Origin: Gnetum montanum
Lineage: Eukaryota > Streptophyta > Gnetopsida > Gnetales > Gnetaceae
Direction of reading: 5' to 3'
NCBI GenBank assembly: GCA_015680685.1
Contig: MNCI01037953.1
Coordinates: 1,541,058-1,605,057 of the forward strand
Length of the DNA stretch: 64,000 bases
This document shows, piece by piece, positions 12,171 to 24,589 of the stretch (position 1 is the stretch's first letter; every line of letters starts with the position of its first letter). The notes beneath the pieces are model-generated. The model was given only the letters and a program-made list of their open reading frames with translations. It had not been told where the DNA came from and made no database searches. Both the position numbers and the translations under genes were made by a program.

Positions 12171-13294
12171 TTACAAGATCACAAGCCACCATATGACACG
12201 AGGGCTCACCATTGGTTTGTTCATCAAGAATTGGATTGCATTGTGATCTGTGTGCATGAACACCTTGTACCCAAGAACATAGTGCCTAAATTTCTCCAAG
12301 GCATACATCACTACCATCAATTCTTTCTCCATTATGGTGTAGTTCAGTTGTGTGTCCACAATGTTTTGGCTCATGCAATGGATGTAGTAAGGATGTTTCT
12401 GATTATTCAATTGCATGAGCACAACTCCTAAAGCATAATTTGATGCATCTGTCATGATGTGGAATAGTCTAGACCAATCAAATGCTCATAGAATTGGAGT
12501 TTCTATGAGATTTTGCTTGAGTTGCTAGAATGCCTTCTTCATTCCTCATTCTAGATGAACAAGGCATCTTTCTTTGTCAACTTCACCAACAGTTTAGCAA
12601 TCTTAGAGAAACTCTCTATGAATTGTTAGTAGTAACTAGTGTGACCAAGGAATGACTAGACATTTTTCACAATTTTTGGTTGGTGGGTAATTCCTTAGAT
12701 GATCCTTATTTTTTCAAGGTCCACCTCAATCCCTACTTGTGATATCCTGTGCCCTAAGACAATGCCTTCCTAGATCATCAAATGGCTCTTTTGCCAATTG
12801 AGCTTAAGGTTGGTCTCCACACACCTTTTCAATACTTGCTCAAGGTAGTCTAGGGCCTTCTCAAATGCTGTACCATAGGTGGAGAAATCATTCATGAAGA
12901 CTTCCACCCCACTACCAATCTGTTATTAAAAGATGCTAAGGACAAGGTATTGGAAGGTTTCAGGGGCATTACATAGATGAAATGACATCTTTTTGTATGC
13001 AAAAGTCCCCCAGGGACTTGTGAATGTAGTTTTGGCCTAATCCTTAAGTGCAATTTTAATTTGGTTATAGCCACTATAACCATCCAAAAAGCTGTAAAAG
13101 TAATGTCTAGAAATAGTATCCAACACTTGGTCTATAAATGGTAATGAAAAATGATCTTTGTACATCGCCATGTTCAATAGCCTAAAGTTAATACAGATCC
13201 TCCACTTGCCACCTTTCTTTGGCACTATCACAAGTGGGCTAACCCACTCGTTATCTACAATGAAATAGATGAACCCCAATCTCCTCCTTGACAA
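12171..13294 (-). pseudogene. reverse transcriptase and RNase H of element A, decayed
   Basis: RT begins near 13294 with WVSPLVIVPKKGGKWRIC, then RLLNMAMYKDHFSLPFIDQ and FYSFLDGYSGYNQIKIA; the palm Asp in FLDG is present. A frameshift near 13040 is followed by TFTSPWGTFAYKKMSF. The YxDD-type box reads FMND: the first catalytic Asp codon is AAT (12890-12892), so polymerase activity would be lost even without the stops. RNase H follows at 12455-12171 with TDASNYALGVVLMQ, then MEKELMVVMYALEKFRHY and HTDHNAIQFLMN, keeping its acidic residues. These enzymes would copy element RNA into cDNA. The DGYSGYNQI wording fits Athila. Confidence 0.88.
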
Positions 13295-13849
13295 TTTGCT
13301 TCAATTTTGAATTCAGCTATCGCTACAACTACCTCTTTGGCTTTATGGAAGGATCTATATGGATGCAGTGCAAGCATATCCTAGGATCAACCCCAATGAG
13401 TTTAGGATATGATCATGAAAAGGCTATTGGCCATCTGTTAACCACCTTTAATATCTTATCTTTCTATTTAGAAGCAAGGTTGGCATTAATTATCACTAGC
13501 TTTCCATTATTTAGAAAAGCATATTCCATGTCGACATGTAGATTTTTCAACTTTAGGGGCTTCTATTTGAAACTTTCATGGATTTCCAACTCTTCTAATA
13601 AGTTTCATCAGGTTCATCATCAGAGAGTTTGTGATGAACTTGCTCCAGTTCATCTAGTCCTTTAACATAGGCACTTGTTAGGCTCTCATTTGGTTTCATG
13701 CAAAGTGCTGAGCTACTATTAGGATTAGTTGTTAGCCACTGGGAGCCCCCCTATTTTGTGGCTACTACATATAAGCACCTTTTAATTTTAGACACATCTA
13801 CATACTGTCTACATGTTGTGATTAATTTACTTTTTATGATCCATAGTTT

Positions 13850-14400
13850 CTACACACAGTTGCACCCTATATCACTGTACGTGATGCATAAAAATCTCTT
13901 CTTCTCTATCTTTTGAAAAGCATTTTCCTTAGAAATCTCCAAGGAAAGGTTTCTAATTCCCAACCATGCATCAATTGTGTTTAACCAAGCCCTTCCCATA
14001 ATGATTGGAAAGTCCCCCTTGCAATTATCAACATAGATCACCAAGAAGTCAATAGGATAGGACCACACACAAACAGTGGTCACAATGTCCTCCACCAATC
14101 CCAAGAGAACAGTGATGGACTAGTCTGCTAACTCAAGGTGGATGTTGCTCTTCTTGGGTGAAGGTAGGTCCCAAGCCTTGTACATCTCATGAGAAATTAA
14201 ATCTACACCATAACATAAATCTAAAAGAGCCTTGCAAGGCTCATTCCTAGTAATTTGTAAATAGATGAAGGGACTCTCAGTATCAAATCTTTTTCTAGAA
14301 AGGTGTCTAGCCTTTATCTAATCATTTACCTCATGGTTCAACATAATAGTATGCAATTTGGGAGGTGTTTTTTTTTTTGAAGGGAACTCGAATGGTATGG
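13850..14400 (-). pseudogene. retropepsin region of element A, decayed
   Basis: Read on the minus strand, 14104-13850 contains DFPIIMGRAWLNTIDAWLGI, the hydrophobic-hydrophobic-G-R stretch near the C-terminus of plant Ty3/gypsy aspartic proteases, followed by RNLSLEI. The catalytic D-T/S-G part upstream is not clearly readable. The enzyme would cut the Gag-Pol polyprotein. Confidence 0.6.
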
Positions 14401-16908
14401 ATGCAAAGGATGAGGGAGAAGCAGGGGTATCAACCGCATAAGTCTGTGAGGATTTGTAGGACTATTGATTCAGAAGAATGGTCTTTTTCAGAATTTGGTT
14501 TTCAAACCACTCAGCTGAAGAGCTGACTATATGTTAACAACCCTGGTGGCATTGTGTTGCTATGGTTGGGCTAAAATTTCACCTTGCATTGATGGAGAAG
14601 GTGGTAATTGAGTTGAGGGTAGAGGGACATGTGTAGAAGGATGAGGAGGGTAGTAAGGAAATGGGGATTCCCCTCTTGGAGATTAGGCTCTGTAGTATTT
14701 AGAAGGGTAGTAGTGATGCTAGAATGAAGCATGATTGAAAGAGTCATGCGAAGAAATGAGCTACTAAACATAGTACCCATATGGATCAGGTTACCGATAA
14801 GGGTACCATTACCTTGGTGGTGGAATCCCCCACAACTGTGGATGTTGCTATTAATGATACTACTCATAAGGTTGTGATGGAGCTCCACTTGGATAATAGG
14901 CTTATTGTTAATGAAACTGCCTAGGATTGCCTTGAGGATAAGGTAACCTTCTAGGTGCTTTCCTTCTGGCCAATCTAGGATTTAGATCGTACACCCCAAA
15001 TTCCTGCAAGTGTAACACAATGGAACAACATCCCTTTGAATGTTCATATTTGTAGATGTCATATCCACCATCATCATTTGTTTCAAACTCCACAACTTCC
15101 TCTACTACAGCAGCCTTGCCCTCACCCCTTTGGTGGGCACACTCAACTTCCTTCCTTCTTTTGCAATCATGATCACTACTTTTTTTCTTGGATCCTTCTG
15201 CTATTTTTAGAGCATTTTGGAACTTTTCATATAAATAGTTTCACATTTTATCTACCTTAGCTGAGATTTTATAAACATATTTTTAAATCAGCAAAATCTT
15301 TCATTGCACCACCTCATCAAGTGATGCCTCCTCCTCATTGCCACAAAATCAAACTTTCCTTTTTCTAATGGAAGGATCTTGGTTGTACTCCTCTGCACTT
15401 TCCCTTTTTCTCAACTCTCCTTCTTCTTTGGCAACCTACTCTATAAACCTTTGAATCTGATGGGCCTTTAGTTCTGAAAGTCTCCCTTGGGCATAGACCC
15501 CAAGAGTTCTCCATGTTTCTGTGTAGATTCCATCTATGATATGGCAGAGCTGCTCCCTTTGAGAATAATCATGGCTAAGACATCGATGCAAAAGAGAATA
15601 GTACCTACCCATGGCTATATCCAAGGGTTTATGTGTTCCTTGTTTCCAACTTTAGATTTGCTTTCTCAGCTTGGATGCTTAGGAGTATGCCTGATACTTG
15701 TTCTTGAAGAGCTCAAGCATCATACTCCATCTATGGATTAATTCCAGCTCCAAGGACCAGTACCAACTTTTAGCTTCTTTGATTAGCATCCTTGGGAATA
15801 GCTTTAATTTTTGTCATTCATTCTCTACATTTTATAAGGCACAAGCATCATGAAAATATTGAAGATGATTTTGCATATCTGAGTTGTATCCCCCTTCAAA
15901 CTTGAGAATATTTTTCATATCCAACCACTTGATTCTACTATCTTTCACATGCCTTCTTGAAATTCTCACTACCTCTGTGATGTTTAGCATGCTTCAAGTT
16001 GCAAGTAAAGGCTCATCATGATCATACCCTCTATAATGGCCATGATGCTCATGATGCCCTTTGCTTCCCTTTCTTTTGTGATGGTAGGCCTCCCTTGACT
16101 GCCCACGCCCCTAGTCTTAACTTGTCTGGCAGGCCCTACAATCATCTTTGTCCCATTGGTCACCTCCATCACAGCCACATCCTCTATAGCTTTGATCAAA
16201 GCTAGAGGAGGAAGAAGAGAATGACAAAAGTGAAGAGGAAAGAGAACTAGCACCACCATGGTGCCTACCATCCCCTCTTTGGTGGTCACTACCATGATCA
16301 TCATCATGATGCTTGTCCTCATCCTTGCCATGACTCCCACCTTTGGATCCCCCATGATCATGGGACCCATTCTTACTTGAACTAGGATTGTTTACAGTGG
16401 ACTGTAAGTTTTGATTCAAGCCCCTTCATCAAAACCAAGGGAAGGAGAGTCAGTGAATTGAGAATACCTAGAGAAGGGATCCTCACTATTTTTTTTAGCC
16501 TAGCAAAAATAAGGAATTGTTGAACCATTTTCCCTTTGAAGGTTCATAGCGCCTCTCATGTTGCCAATCTCTTTTATGTTGTGCCTTGATAGGATGGTAA
16601 TCCTTGGAGTCATGGTCCTGCACAACGTATTTAGCATGGAGTCCCTAGATGCCCAAGCTCATAAGAGTTTGGAGAAGCATTGCAAGAACTGATCGATTAA
16701 GCGGCAACACAATGTTGTCCTCCATGTTCCTCCACCACGTCTATTCATCATAATGTAGGATGAAGGTGAAATCTAGTACATACTCATCAGGATGAGTATA
16801 TACCACTTTGCATTGCTAGGACACTCGCTAATTTAATTGTTCATTCCTTAGCTAGTTGGATGTATGCTTGAACTTCGGCGAAGAATCATCCTTGTTAGAA
16901 GAAGACAT
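14400..16908 (-). pseudogene. gag of element A, decayed
   Basis: The start is the ATG at 16908 (minus), reading MSSSNKDDSSPKFKHTSN before a stop. It matches the start of the D copy (MSSSHKSDSVPKF at 33420), which supports this start in both. A low-complexity stretch rich in His, Asp, Gly and Ser spans about 16400-16120. The block YSQREQLCHIIDGIYTETWR then RTLGVYAQGRLSEL lies at 15570-15480. Near 15060-15000 a knuckle-like region reads YDIYKYEHSKGCC, where D has CDICHYEHPKGCC, so A has lost both Cys of the first pair. Stops and frame changes are frequent. Gag forms the virus-like particle. Confidence 0.7.
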
Positions 16909-17029
16909 TTAGATTGGAAAATAATATTAATATTATTATTACTAAGAATGATTGCAACTTTTAAGGTTCGTTCCAATGATGTTAAATAATTTTCACCAAG
17001 TCCTAGATAGTGCACATAGCTAACTAAAG

Positions 17030-17047
17030 TCCCTAGCAACAACACCA
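17030..17047 (-). other. primer-binding site of element A (tRNA-Asp type, decayed)
   Basis: The minus strand reads TGGTGTTGTTGCTAGGGA, one base downstream of the LTR end. The reverse complement of the plant tRNA-Asp 3' end is TGGCGCCGTTGCCGGGGA. The differences are C-to-T or G-to-A changes, mostly at CpG or CHG positions, as expected from deamination of methylated cytosines. Confidence 0.8.
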
Positions 17048-17048
17048 A

Positions 17049-17905
17049 TGATGAGCAGCAAGTATACCCTACATCCAATCATACAAATCACTAGCATTCA
17101 CTTAGCAATCCAGTCAAATTCCGTAGACTTTAGGTTTCTAAGTACACAGGTTCTAGGAGGTGAATCTAACTATTGCAATTGTTGTCTTCCCAATTTCACT
17201 TATAAAGTGCAAGTGTATGGTTAAGTGTAACTAAGGCATATGATTTTTATCATTTTATATTTTGTGAATTAAGTCACCTAAGAACAATAATAAAGTATTT
17301 AGTTGCTTAATTAATTTAATAACTAGCTAATACTTAACTAATCCTAACATAAGCATTCGTTCCCACTTTCCGTACACATCTTGAACACGCTATAGCGCTA
17401 CTAAGTTTCCAAGCATTAAGCGCTACTAGGATTACCAAGTGTTAAGTGTATGCTCGAAGTAGTTGTACTTATGTGTGCTATTTAACCAATATTCATTAAT
17501 TACTTAAAACATTAAAGTAAATTGCATGAATATTAATTGCATAAAGAAAGCATTAAACTATTCCAAGTGCTACAAGGTTTGATCAGAAAAGCTCGTCTTT
17601 ATTGTCATTTACACTGAGGTGCTCAGGTACATCGATGCCTGAATAAAGATTTGTACACTCTTTGACTTCTACTATGGGCACTCAAAAAATATTCTAACTC
17701 TCAAAGGGAAAAATTGCAAGAGCATGGCTACAACTATGAAAATATTGCCATAAATGCATTGGGTAGGTGCACATTTATAGGTGAAAACAAGGGGCCACAT
17801 CAATGGGTACATGTCAATGTGGCAAATCCCACATCGACGAGATCCCATCAATAGGGTCAGATCAACGACATCCCATCAATGCCGCCCAACAATCACAACT
17901 CATCA
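17049..17905 (-). repeat. 5' LTR of element A
   Basis: 857 bp, starting TGATGAGTTGTG at 17905 and ending TCATCA at 17049. A TATAAATG box lies near 17776-17783. U3 holds two copies of a 'cccatcaat' motif within a 40-bp period (about 17845-17885) that the 3' LTR lacks. Confidence 0.88.
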
Positions 17906-17910
17906 ATGAC
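17906..17910. repeat. target-site duplication of element A (ATGAC)
   Basis: Identical to 4824-4828 at the other end of the element. Confidence 0.85.
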
Positions 17911-20130
17911 ATAAGGAAATGTATAAACAATAACAATAGCTCATAGATACAAACTTAGTCTATCTACCATCATTATGGGCAATTAAAGAATTCTAGAGCA
18001 TTAACCCTTATGGCACATGAAAGACATCATAATTGGAAATGTGTAACTAGTAACATAGTATAGCCATAAAAATACTAAATAGTGGGATATTCTTATCAAA
18101 CAAAATAAGCAATGTTAGTTTGTTTAAAAATAATATCTAATTTACATAAATGAACCTTTAAAAGAACATCATAACAACCTTAAGTTCATAAAAGTTGACA
18201 TAGGTAACCCTAAGGATTTGAAAGCATAACTACTAATGTAAAAATCAAATGTTTATAAATGTGTAATGTACATGTCTCACTAATTATAAATATGTGTATT
18301 GTAATGTATCTACTATATGAGTTTTTTCATTCTACATTGGCCTTTATGAAGTTTTTGGATGTATAAATGGATGATAAATAGTAGTTGCTAATTAATTCTA
18401 ATTTTCAATGTTTAATTATTAGGTTATGTAGTGCTTGCCTATTACTACATAATGGGCTTTTCTACGATAGGTAGAATAGCTTAACTTCTCCTTTAGTTTG
18501 TATGTGCACTTAGCCACGATAGAAACATAAGTTTCCATTCAACAAAAAAAAAAGGTGGGGGGAGGGAAGGGGAAGGGGAATTGATTAGGTCACCATGGAC
18601 ATTGGATTAAAAAAAAATGTTAAAAAGTGGAAGGAATCCTAGGAAGGAAGTTAAATGAAAAGAGTCTACCATATATAGAAAGTATAAAGTAATATCCAAG
18701 CAGAATAAGTTAGGATGACTTATGTTGGATCCACTCAATTTTAAATGTACAACTAGTTGTAATTAGTCATCACCAATGTTATACCAATAAGTAATACTAG
18801 TTTATAATTAAAGAGCTAGTTTGTTACTTAAGTAGATTACCTCCTTTTATCTTTTAACTTGCCATTAAACTTAAACTAATAATTTTTTCAACATGGACCA
18901 AAGTAGATGTTCTTTTATAGCATTGTTGTATCTTTGAAGATTTTGGATCTGTACACAATGGAACTAGATGTCATCTATAGCTGATTTGTTCAAATAACTT
19001 ACTAGCAAGATATTGTTATTCCATTGCATGGTGGAGGATTGTCCATAATTTGAGGCTAAGGATGTCTCGTAAAATGTTGATCTAATCCTTGTGCAAGTTA
19101 ACTAGGTTTAATTATTCTCTATGGTCGCATGAAGTCTTTAGGATCATTGCATTACCAAACTCAATTAAAGATCAACACATGATTGTAAGTTAACCAAGTT
19201 ATCCATTTGAGAAACTTAAATGAAATATGTCCAAGAGAAGCTTAATTTTGAAGAATACCCTTTGATCCTAGCTTTTTCCTAATATTAAACTTGCTAACTA
19301 TTTTTCTACATTGATTCATTTAGGGGAGCAACCTTGTTGAACAAGTGTAACACTAGATTACAACCAATAATTATGCTTCCACTATTCAATTCAACAATAG
19401 GTTAGAGTCTGGGATTCCAACAAAAATTAGATAAACCACAATAGCAAAAAGAAGTTCTTGGATAGAATTCATCACTAGCCTATTCTCTACAACATTCTAA
19501 AGTGATAAATTACCTTTGGTGAAAGGCTTTATGTGGACAATTTTATTTTTGTGGTTCATATTTATTCCATGGGAGTATTTTAACCGTACACAATTCTTCT
19601 TTTTTGCAAAGTACATCCAATTTCTGTATACATAGTTATCATGGCAATGTATTGTTTCCTGAGAATACTATTTTGGAATGAAACAAAATTGGGCATGCTT
19701 TGGATGATTTTGAAATCTGACTTCCAAAAATTGCTCAGAAATGTAGTGGAATTGCTATTTTACATGACTACCACTGTTTCCAATTGCATGGAATCAAATG
19801 CATAAAATTATTTTTAAAATGAAAGCTAAATCCACTACACTGCACACTACCACTCTTTGCTCCTGCACTGTGCTCGTCGTTCTCGAGGCTGCATCTCTCT
19901 TACTTTACCTGACGGCATTTTACTCTAGTGGCTTACATGAATTTCTACATTCTAATTCCTACACATATCTTGTGCCTATTTTCTTTGGCACATACTGTCG
20001 CAGAAAATCCGAGCATTACAGAAACTAAGAAACTGTTGGATTGCAGTAGGGTTTCACTCACCTTGCTCGTCATTGTCGATGGTGTTTTCAAAATCTACGC
20101 TTCTTTGCAGCAACCTTAAATTTTGTCCTT
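17911..20130. other. AT-rich intergenic stretch, no gene seen
   Basis: No coding similarity could be recognised. It holds a purine run at 18546-18585 (poly-A followed by repeated GGGGA). The part from 19820 onward is less AT-rich, with open frames under 80 codons on the plus strand that show no known motif. Confidence 0.45.
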
Positions 20131-20139
20131 GTTCTTCCC

Positions 20140-20330
20140 TACCTTGTGATGCTCTGCGGCCTTCTGCAACGTTGATGCTTTTGTGCCCTTCTGCGATCTT
20201 CATTCTCTTCACGAATGGTATAAATGAGAGTAAACTCTTCGTGGTGATTTTTATTTTTTACTCTTTCGCCCGCGATGCCAGCTTATGCGAGTCACAGTTT
20301 AATGAACAATGCAAGCCACAAATAAATCAC
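20140..20330. repeat. left copy of a direct repeat flanking the MULE relic
   Basis: The segment around 20210-20270 ('ggtataaatgag' then 'tttttattttttactc') matches 24335-24390 ('ggtaaaaatgaag' then 'tttttattttttacctc') in the same orientation. Weaker matches extend on both sides. The two copies lie about 4.1 kb apart around the transposase relic. Confidence 0.45.
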
Positions 20331-20690
20331 TACTCGCAGTTTAATTTTGAAGCTATGTGTAGAATTAGCAGGCACTGTTAAACTCAATACTACGAGCTGC
20401 ATAACCTCGCATAGCTACTATGCAAGATTGTACGACCCATAAGTCATCACAGTTTAAAACCAAAGCTACGAGAAGTAGCATCAAACCCTGTCAAAGAGTG
20501 GTTTCTGTCGAACCAAAAACTGTGGCCCGCATGATAACGCAGTGAAGGCATGCGACTAAATGCGATATTCTGTGAGCCGCATGTCATAACAAAGTGTGCA
20601 ATACTGCGAGACACAGGTTCACCAAATTCACTGAATGCGAGGGAATGCAATTAAAAATGTTTTGTAGTTTTCAAAACCTAGGGAATTACA
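20280..20690. repeat. degenerate short-repeat region
   Basis: Words such as 'gcgagtcacagttta', 'tactcgcagtttaa', 'gagccgcatg' and 'gcccgcatgataac' recur about every 50-60 bp. It resembles subterminal repeats of a DNA transposon or an old minisatellite and shares words with 2247-2640 and 24400-24560. Confidence 0.4.
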
Positions 20691-21739
20691 GGGCGACCGA
20701 GTCTGATTAAGATTTAATCGAGTACTGAAATTTGCTCAAGTGTCATAAAAGATGACTGTCATAATTGAACTAAAAATAAAGTCCAAAATAATGAAACTAG
20801 AACTTCTTAAATCACTTATCATTGCCACATGGAATTAAACTCCTCTTAAAGAATATGTGGAATTGCAATGCATAGTATTTCTTTTTGAAGATTGTGATAA
20901 GATATGTCGTTTGCTTTACCAACAAAAGACCCAATTGAAATATACCATAATCAAATATGCAACATATATACAACTTGAAGCCTTGCAATAACCTCTTAAG
21001 ACATAGAGAACATACATGATTTCTTAACTGATACATGCTATTTAGTAATTTATAACTAATACATGATCTCTTCCAATCATAGTTTCTTGTCCATTGATGT
21101 AAAATATAAGACACATTCATTAGAATGTCATCAAAGGATCTACTGGTTCAAGGTAGGTTGGGGATCAGAGGACTATCCCTCTTTCTCTTGGCTTCCTTCA
21201 CTCCAATATGCAAGCAAAATGAAATAGATTAAAATAAACTAAACACAATGTACATTATCTTAAGAACCATAGTTAACCAATGAAATACTATTGTTACCTT
21301 CTTTAAAAAGTTTTCATGCACAATTATGACTAGAAAGCTTTTATGTAGTATGTTTGGAAGGACTATTCTAGCTAGACAATCTTTTTTCGCTTACCAATCC
21401 ATTTGGGTTACTTGAAAATAAAAACTTTGATTCAAATAACTCCACATGTCTTTCTATTTCTAAGTCCTCTCCTTGTTTGTGGGGAATTTTGTCAAGGTCT
21501 TTTTGAGCTTAGGAATTTTAGTTTTCCACTATGCATCTACATTATCTTTTTCCTACTCCATTTGTTGATTTGTATTGTCCACCATGTCCACCTCATTGGT
21601 GATAGATGTCTGGCTAGTTGATCCCAATGTCTCTGGTGTCATTCCAAGCTTTGAAGCATCTTCTTAGCTAGGGAAAGAATTTAGTTCCACAGGCACACGC
21701 AAATCATTAAACTCATCTTGGAGTAAGAGCTTGAATGCA

Positions 21740-24340
21740 TTGACAAGACCCTTCAACTAAATAAGAAATTTCATTAAGTGCTTGCAAAAGTGACCAAGGC
21801 AAGACCATTTACACTCACAAGATATACTAAAAGAAAACACCTTTGAAATCTTGTGCTAAGTGTTTAGCCTCAAACTATTCTGACTTCACACAACATATTC
21901 ATCTTCCTTTTCCACAACTTGAACACAGTCAACATCAGATATTTGTAAAGCTTTTTCCCATAACTTCTTATTGAAATCTTTGTCTTTCTTATTTATCAAA
22001 TATCTTGTAGCTTTAATTCTTGAATTGTTCCAGTAATATAGTTGTACCTTTGTCAAGCTCCATATAAGCCAATTGATCTACCAGTATTTCCTGTTTCTTA
22101 TATCTCTTAAAATTTTCCCTTTCAAAAATCCATGATATGACTCAATAGCATCATTTGTATTGCTGTGCATGGGGAATATCACGAAAGGGTTTAGCCCACA
22201 CTCCTAACAACATATGATTAAAGACAAAAATCAATAATTAAAAATTGAGCAAAGAATCTATGACTATGAATATGAACTTTTATGTAATGATTATAAGGAA
22301 TAGAAACTCACTAAATTTAACTCCATTTAACCACTACTACCTTAAGTATTTAATGAAATCTAAGTTCTCCTAAAACCTTTCAACAAATTTTTTTATTTCC
22401 ACAACAACATTTACAGTAGTTTTGCATTCATTCATAATATGATTAAGATGATCACTCATTACTTTTCTCTAATTGAAATCTCTAACTTTGGTTGCCAAGT
22501 TCTTCCTCCATGCCTTCCAAACATGCCAAATGCATAAAAAAATCCTACTTCCAAAAACTAACCTAATAAATCATTAAATTTTAGCACATGTTAAGATATC
22601 TCAAACAAAGGTAGTGTGATTTCTAGTATGCTTTCAAATGCCTTTAAAGTAACCTCACTCCATTCATTTCTGCCTTTAAATCATCAAGCATGAAAGTATT
22701 CACTATCTAATTAGGCTCCTTAGCCTTGCCTCTTTGAAGAAACTCTAAAAGCCAATCTCTGCTGTCAATTTCCATGCACTGTGAGGATATCATCTATGTG
22801 ATTAAAAGTCCATTGTAGTATGAATCAAAAGCCAGAAATGTGTGAATATGGAATTGCAAAGACAACCACAATTTTTTAAGAAGATAATGTCTTATTCTAT
22901 TATAACACCAACAATTTTTAAAATGGAATAATAGGACCCATTATTTAAACTTACACCATATTTATTGATGTTAAAAATCGAATCCATTGCAATGATACTA
23001 CATTGAAATAAAGCTATCATCTTTTTGAGCATCCCAATGATCAATGGGACACCTTTTTCTAGGTTTTCTTCCTAGTAGTAAAAGAAAAAATCAATGGTCG
23101 CTTGGTACCATAGTCGGGTATTAATTTTATCATGCTTACTTTTTGTGTAATTGGGGGTAACATTTTTGCAAATATTGTAAATGTCCTTTTTAATAAGAAA
23201 GATATCCCTCTTTCTTAATAGCCTAAACTTCTGCCCTTCCTTAAAAAGATCTTTGATATACCTTTCATAGATCAGATCTATTGGAAATCCTTCCTTCCAT
23301 AAACACACTATCTTCTAATGTACCCTAGCAGAAATATGTATGGATTGTGACTTTTTTTTATCTGTCATGGAACCTAGCAAATCATGATAGTAAACTTCTA
23401 ATGTGTCAACATGATTCATTTCTTTATTTATAATACATGCAACATGTTATGCTCCTTGCATATAGCAAACTATGAAATGACATTGACAACTAGTCTCTCT
23501 TCCTGTCTTATTTCTTTTTATACCTTCCATGGGTGTTATTCCTATAGTAACATTCAGTCCATACTAGCAATGATAACTGATACAAAGAATGTATTCAAAT
23601 AAGCGTCATAGTATTATAAATTGTGAATCTTCCTATTATAAAAAATTAAAGGGTGAACACAAAACAATTGTGGATAACTTATGACATCTAGCTTGTGTAG
23701 TGGTTAGTCTCATTTCTCCATTTTTGTTAATTTTTAGTTCTATAGAAAAATTCAATTCTACCACTCTTAATTTTTGCTAATTTTAATTGTGGATAACTTA
23801 CGACATCTAGCTTGTGTAGTGTAAAGATTCAATTCTTCCTTGTGTAGTGTAAAGATTCAATTCTTCTGTTCACCATCAATGAAATCTATCACTCTTTCTT
23901 TATATATCCAAGCAAATGCATCTTCATAGAAATACGATCATTGAATATCATATTTTGAAAAATGTCCTCTAGGTGGATCAAGTATTTCTTGTTGCCATGC
24001 TATTTCCCAAAAACCTGCATGCTCTCGTCTTGCTCACATTCTTCAAAGATTTTACAGACTACATACCTAACATATCTATAATTGAGATATTGTTTGCAAA
24101 ACTTACACAAACGTAAGATGTCTACAATGAGAGCAAGCACTATACCTTATTTACAAACCCTATTCTCGAGGATTAGACAACATACAATCTATCTTGTAGA
24201 GGTGCATATTCAGAGCTTTAACATTCTCAATGAATTCTCTTCATCAGGATTGGCCTTGATTAACAATGTGAATTCTCTTGTGATGCTCTTCACTCCCTTG
24301 CCATGTTCTACATCCTCTTGGCTACTCAAGAATTGGTAAA
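21740..24340 (-). pseudogene. decayed MULE-type transposase with SWIM zinc finger
   Basis: Minus-strand blocks appear in the family's order. A region near 23300-23080 reads RDIFLIKKDIYNIC. The first catalytic Asp block reads IIAMDSIFNINKYGVSL (near 23000-22945). A block reading LCIWHVWKAWRKNLATKV lies near 22545-22485. NTNDAIESYHGFLKGKI follows (near 22160-22110), and then the SWIM-type finger CECKWSCLGHFCKHLMK (near 21830-21776), giving C-x-C-xn-C-x-H. The Asp-containing block, the WHV..AW block, the N-T-N-x-x-E-S-Y-H block and SWIM together are typical of plant MULE-derived transposases. Stops and frameshifts are frequent, so it is not functional. The N-terminal part (24340-23350) is uncertain. 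Confidence 0.65.
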
Positions 24341-24460
24341 AATGAAGGGGTAAAGTGTTTCCAATGGTTTTTATTTTTTACCTCATACCACACATTGTGA
24401 TCTTATGTGTGTTTCATAACTACGTTACATTTTTAAATAAGATTGCAAATTGCAAATAAA
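24265..24460. repeat. right copy of the direct repeat flanking the MULE relic
   Basis: Direct-orientation match to 20140-20330, strongest over 24335-24390. It is followed by words ('actacgaatcacagttc', 'tgcaagccacata') that also occur in 20280-20340. Confidence 0.45.
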
Positions 24461-24589
24461 ACTACGAATCACAGTTCTGTTCATAAGGTATGACTTTATG
24501 CATGTAGCAGCAATACACACTCTCCATTAACAATTTCATGTTATCACAATTCTGCAAGCCACATATAAAAATGTCAACCATACCCACTT

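Larger units (their letters stand above)
4829..17905 (-). mobile_element. element A: complete, inactive Athila-like Ty3/gypsy retrotransposon
   Basis: The element is 13,077 bp, in minus orientation. In element order it has: 5' LTR 17049-17905, tRNA-Asp-type primer-binding site 17030-17047, gag from the ATG at 16908, protease near 14.1-13.85 kb, reverse transcriptase and RNase H 13.3-12.17 kb, integrase about 12.0-10.7 kb, a spacer, a third ORF from the ATG at 8666, and the 3' LTR 4829-5587. The order, the env-position ORF, the tRNA-Asp primer and the RT stretch FLDGYSGYNQIKIA all fit the Athila lineage. Many stops and frameshifts interrupt every ORF. The matching ATGAC flanks show a single insertion event that has not been broken by ectopic recombination. 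Confidence 0.85.

Noticed and set aside
15984-16370. 128-codon Met-rich frame inside gag of element A
   Set aside because: It overlaps the His/Asp/Ser-rich frame at 16117-16419, which agrees better with the D copy; Met-richness comes from CAT repeats read in reverse.
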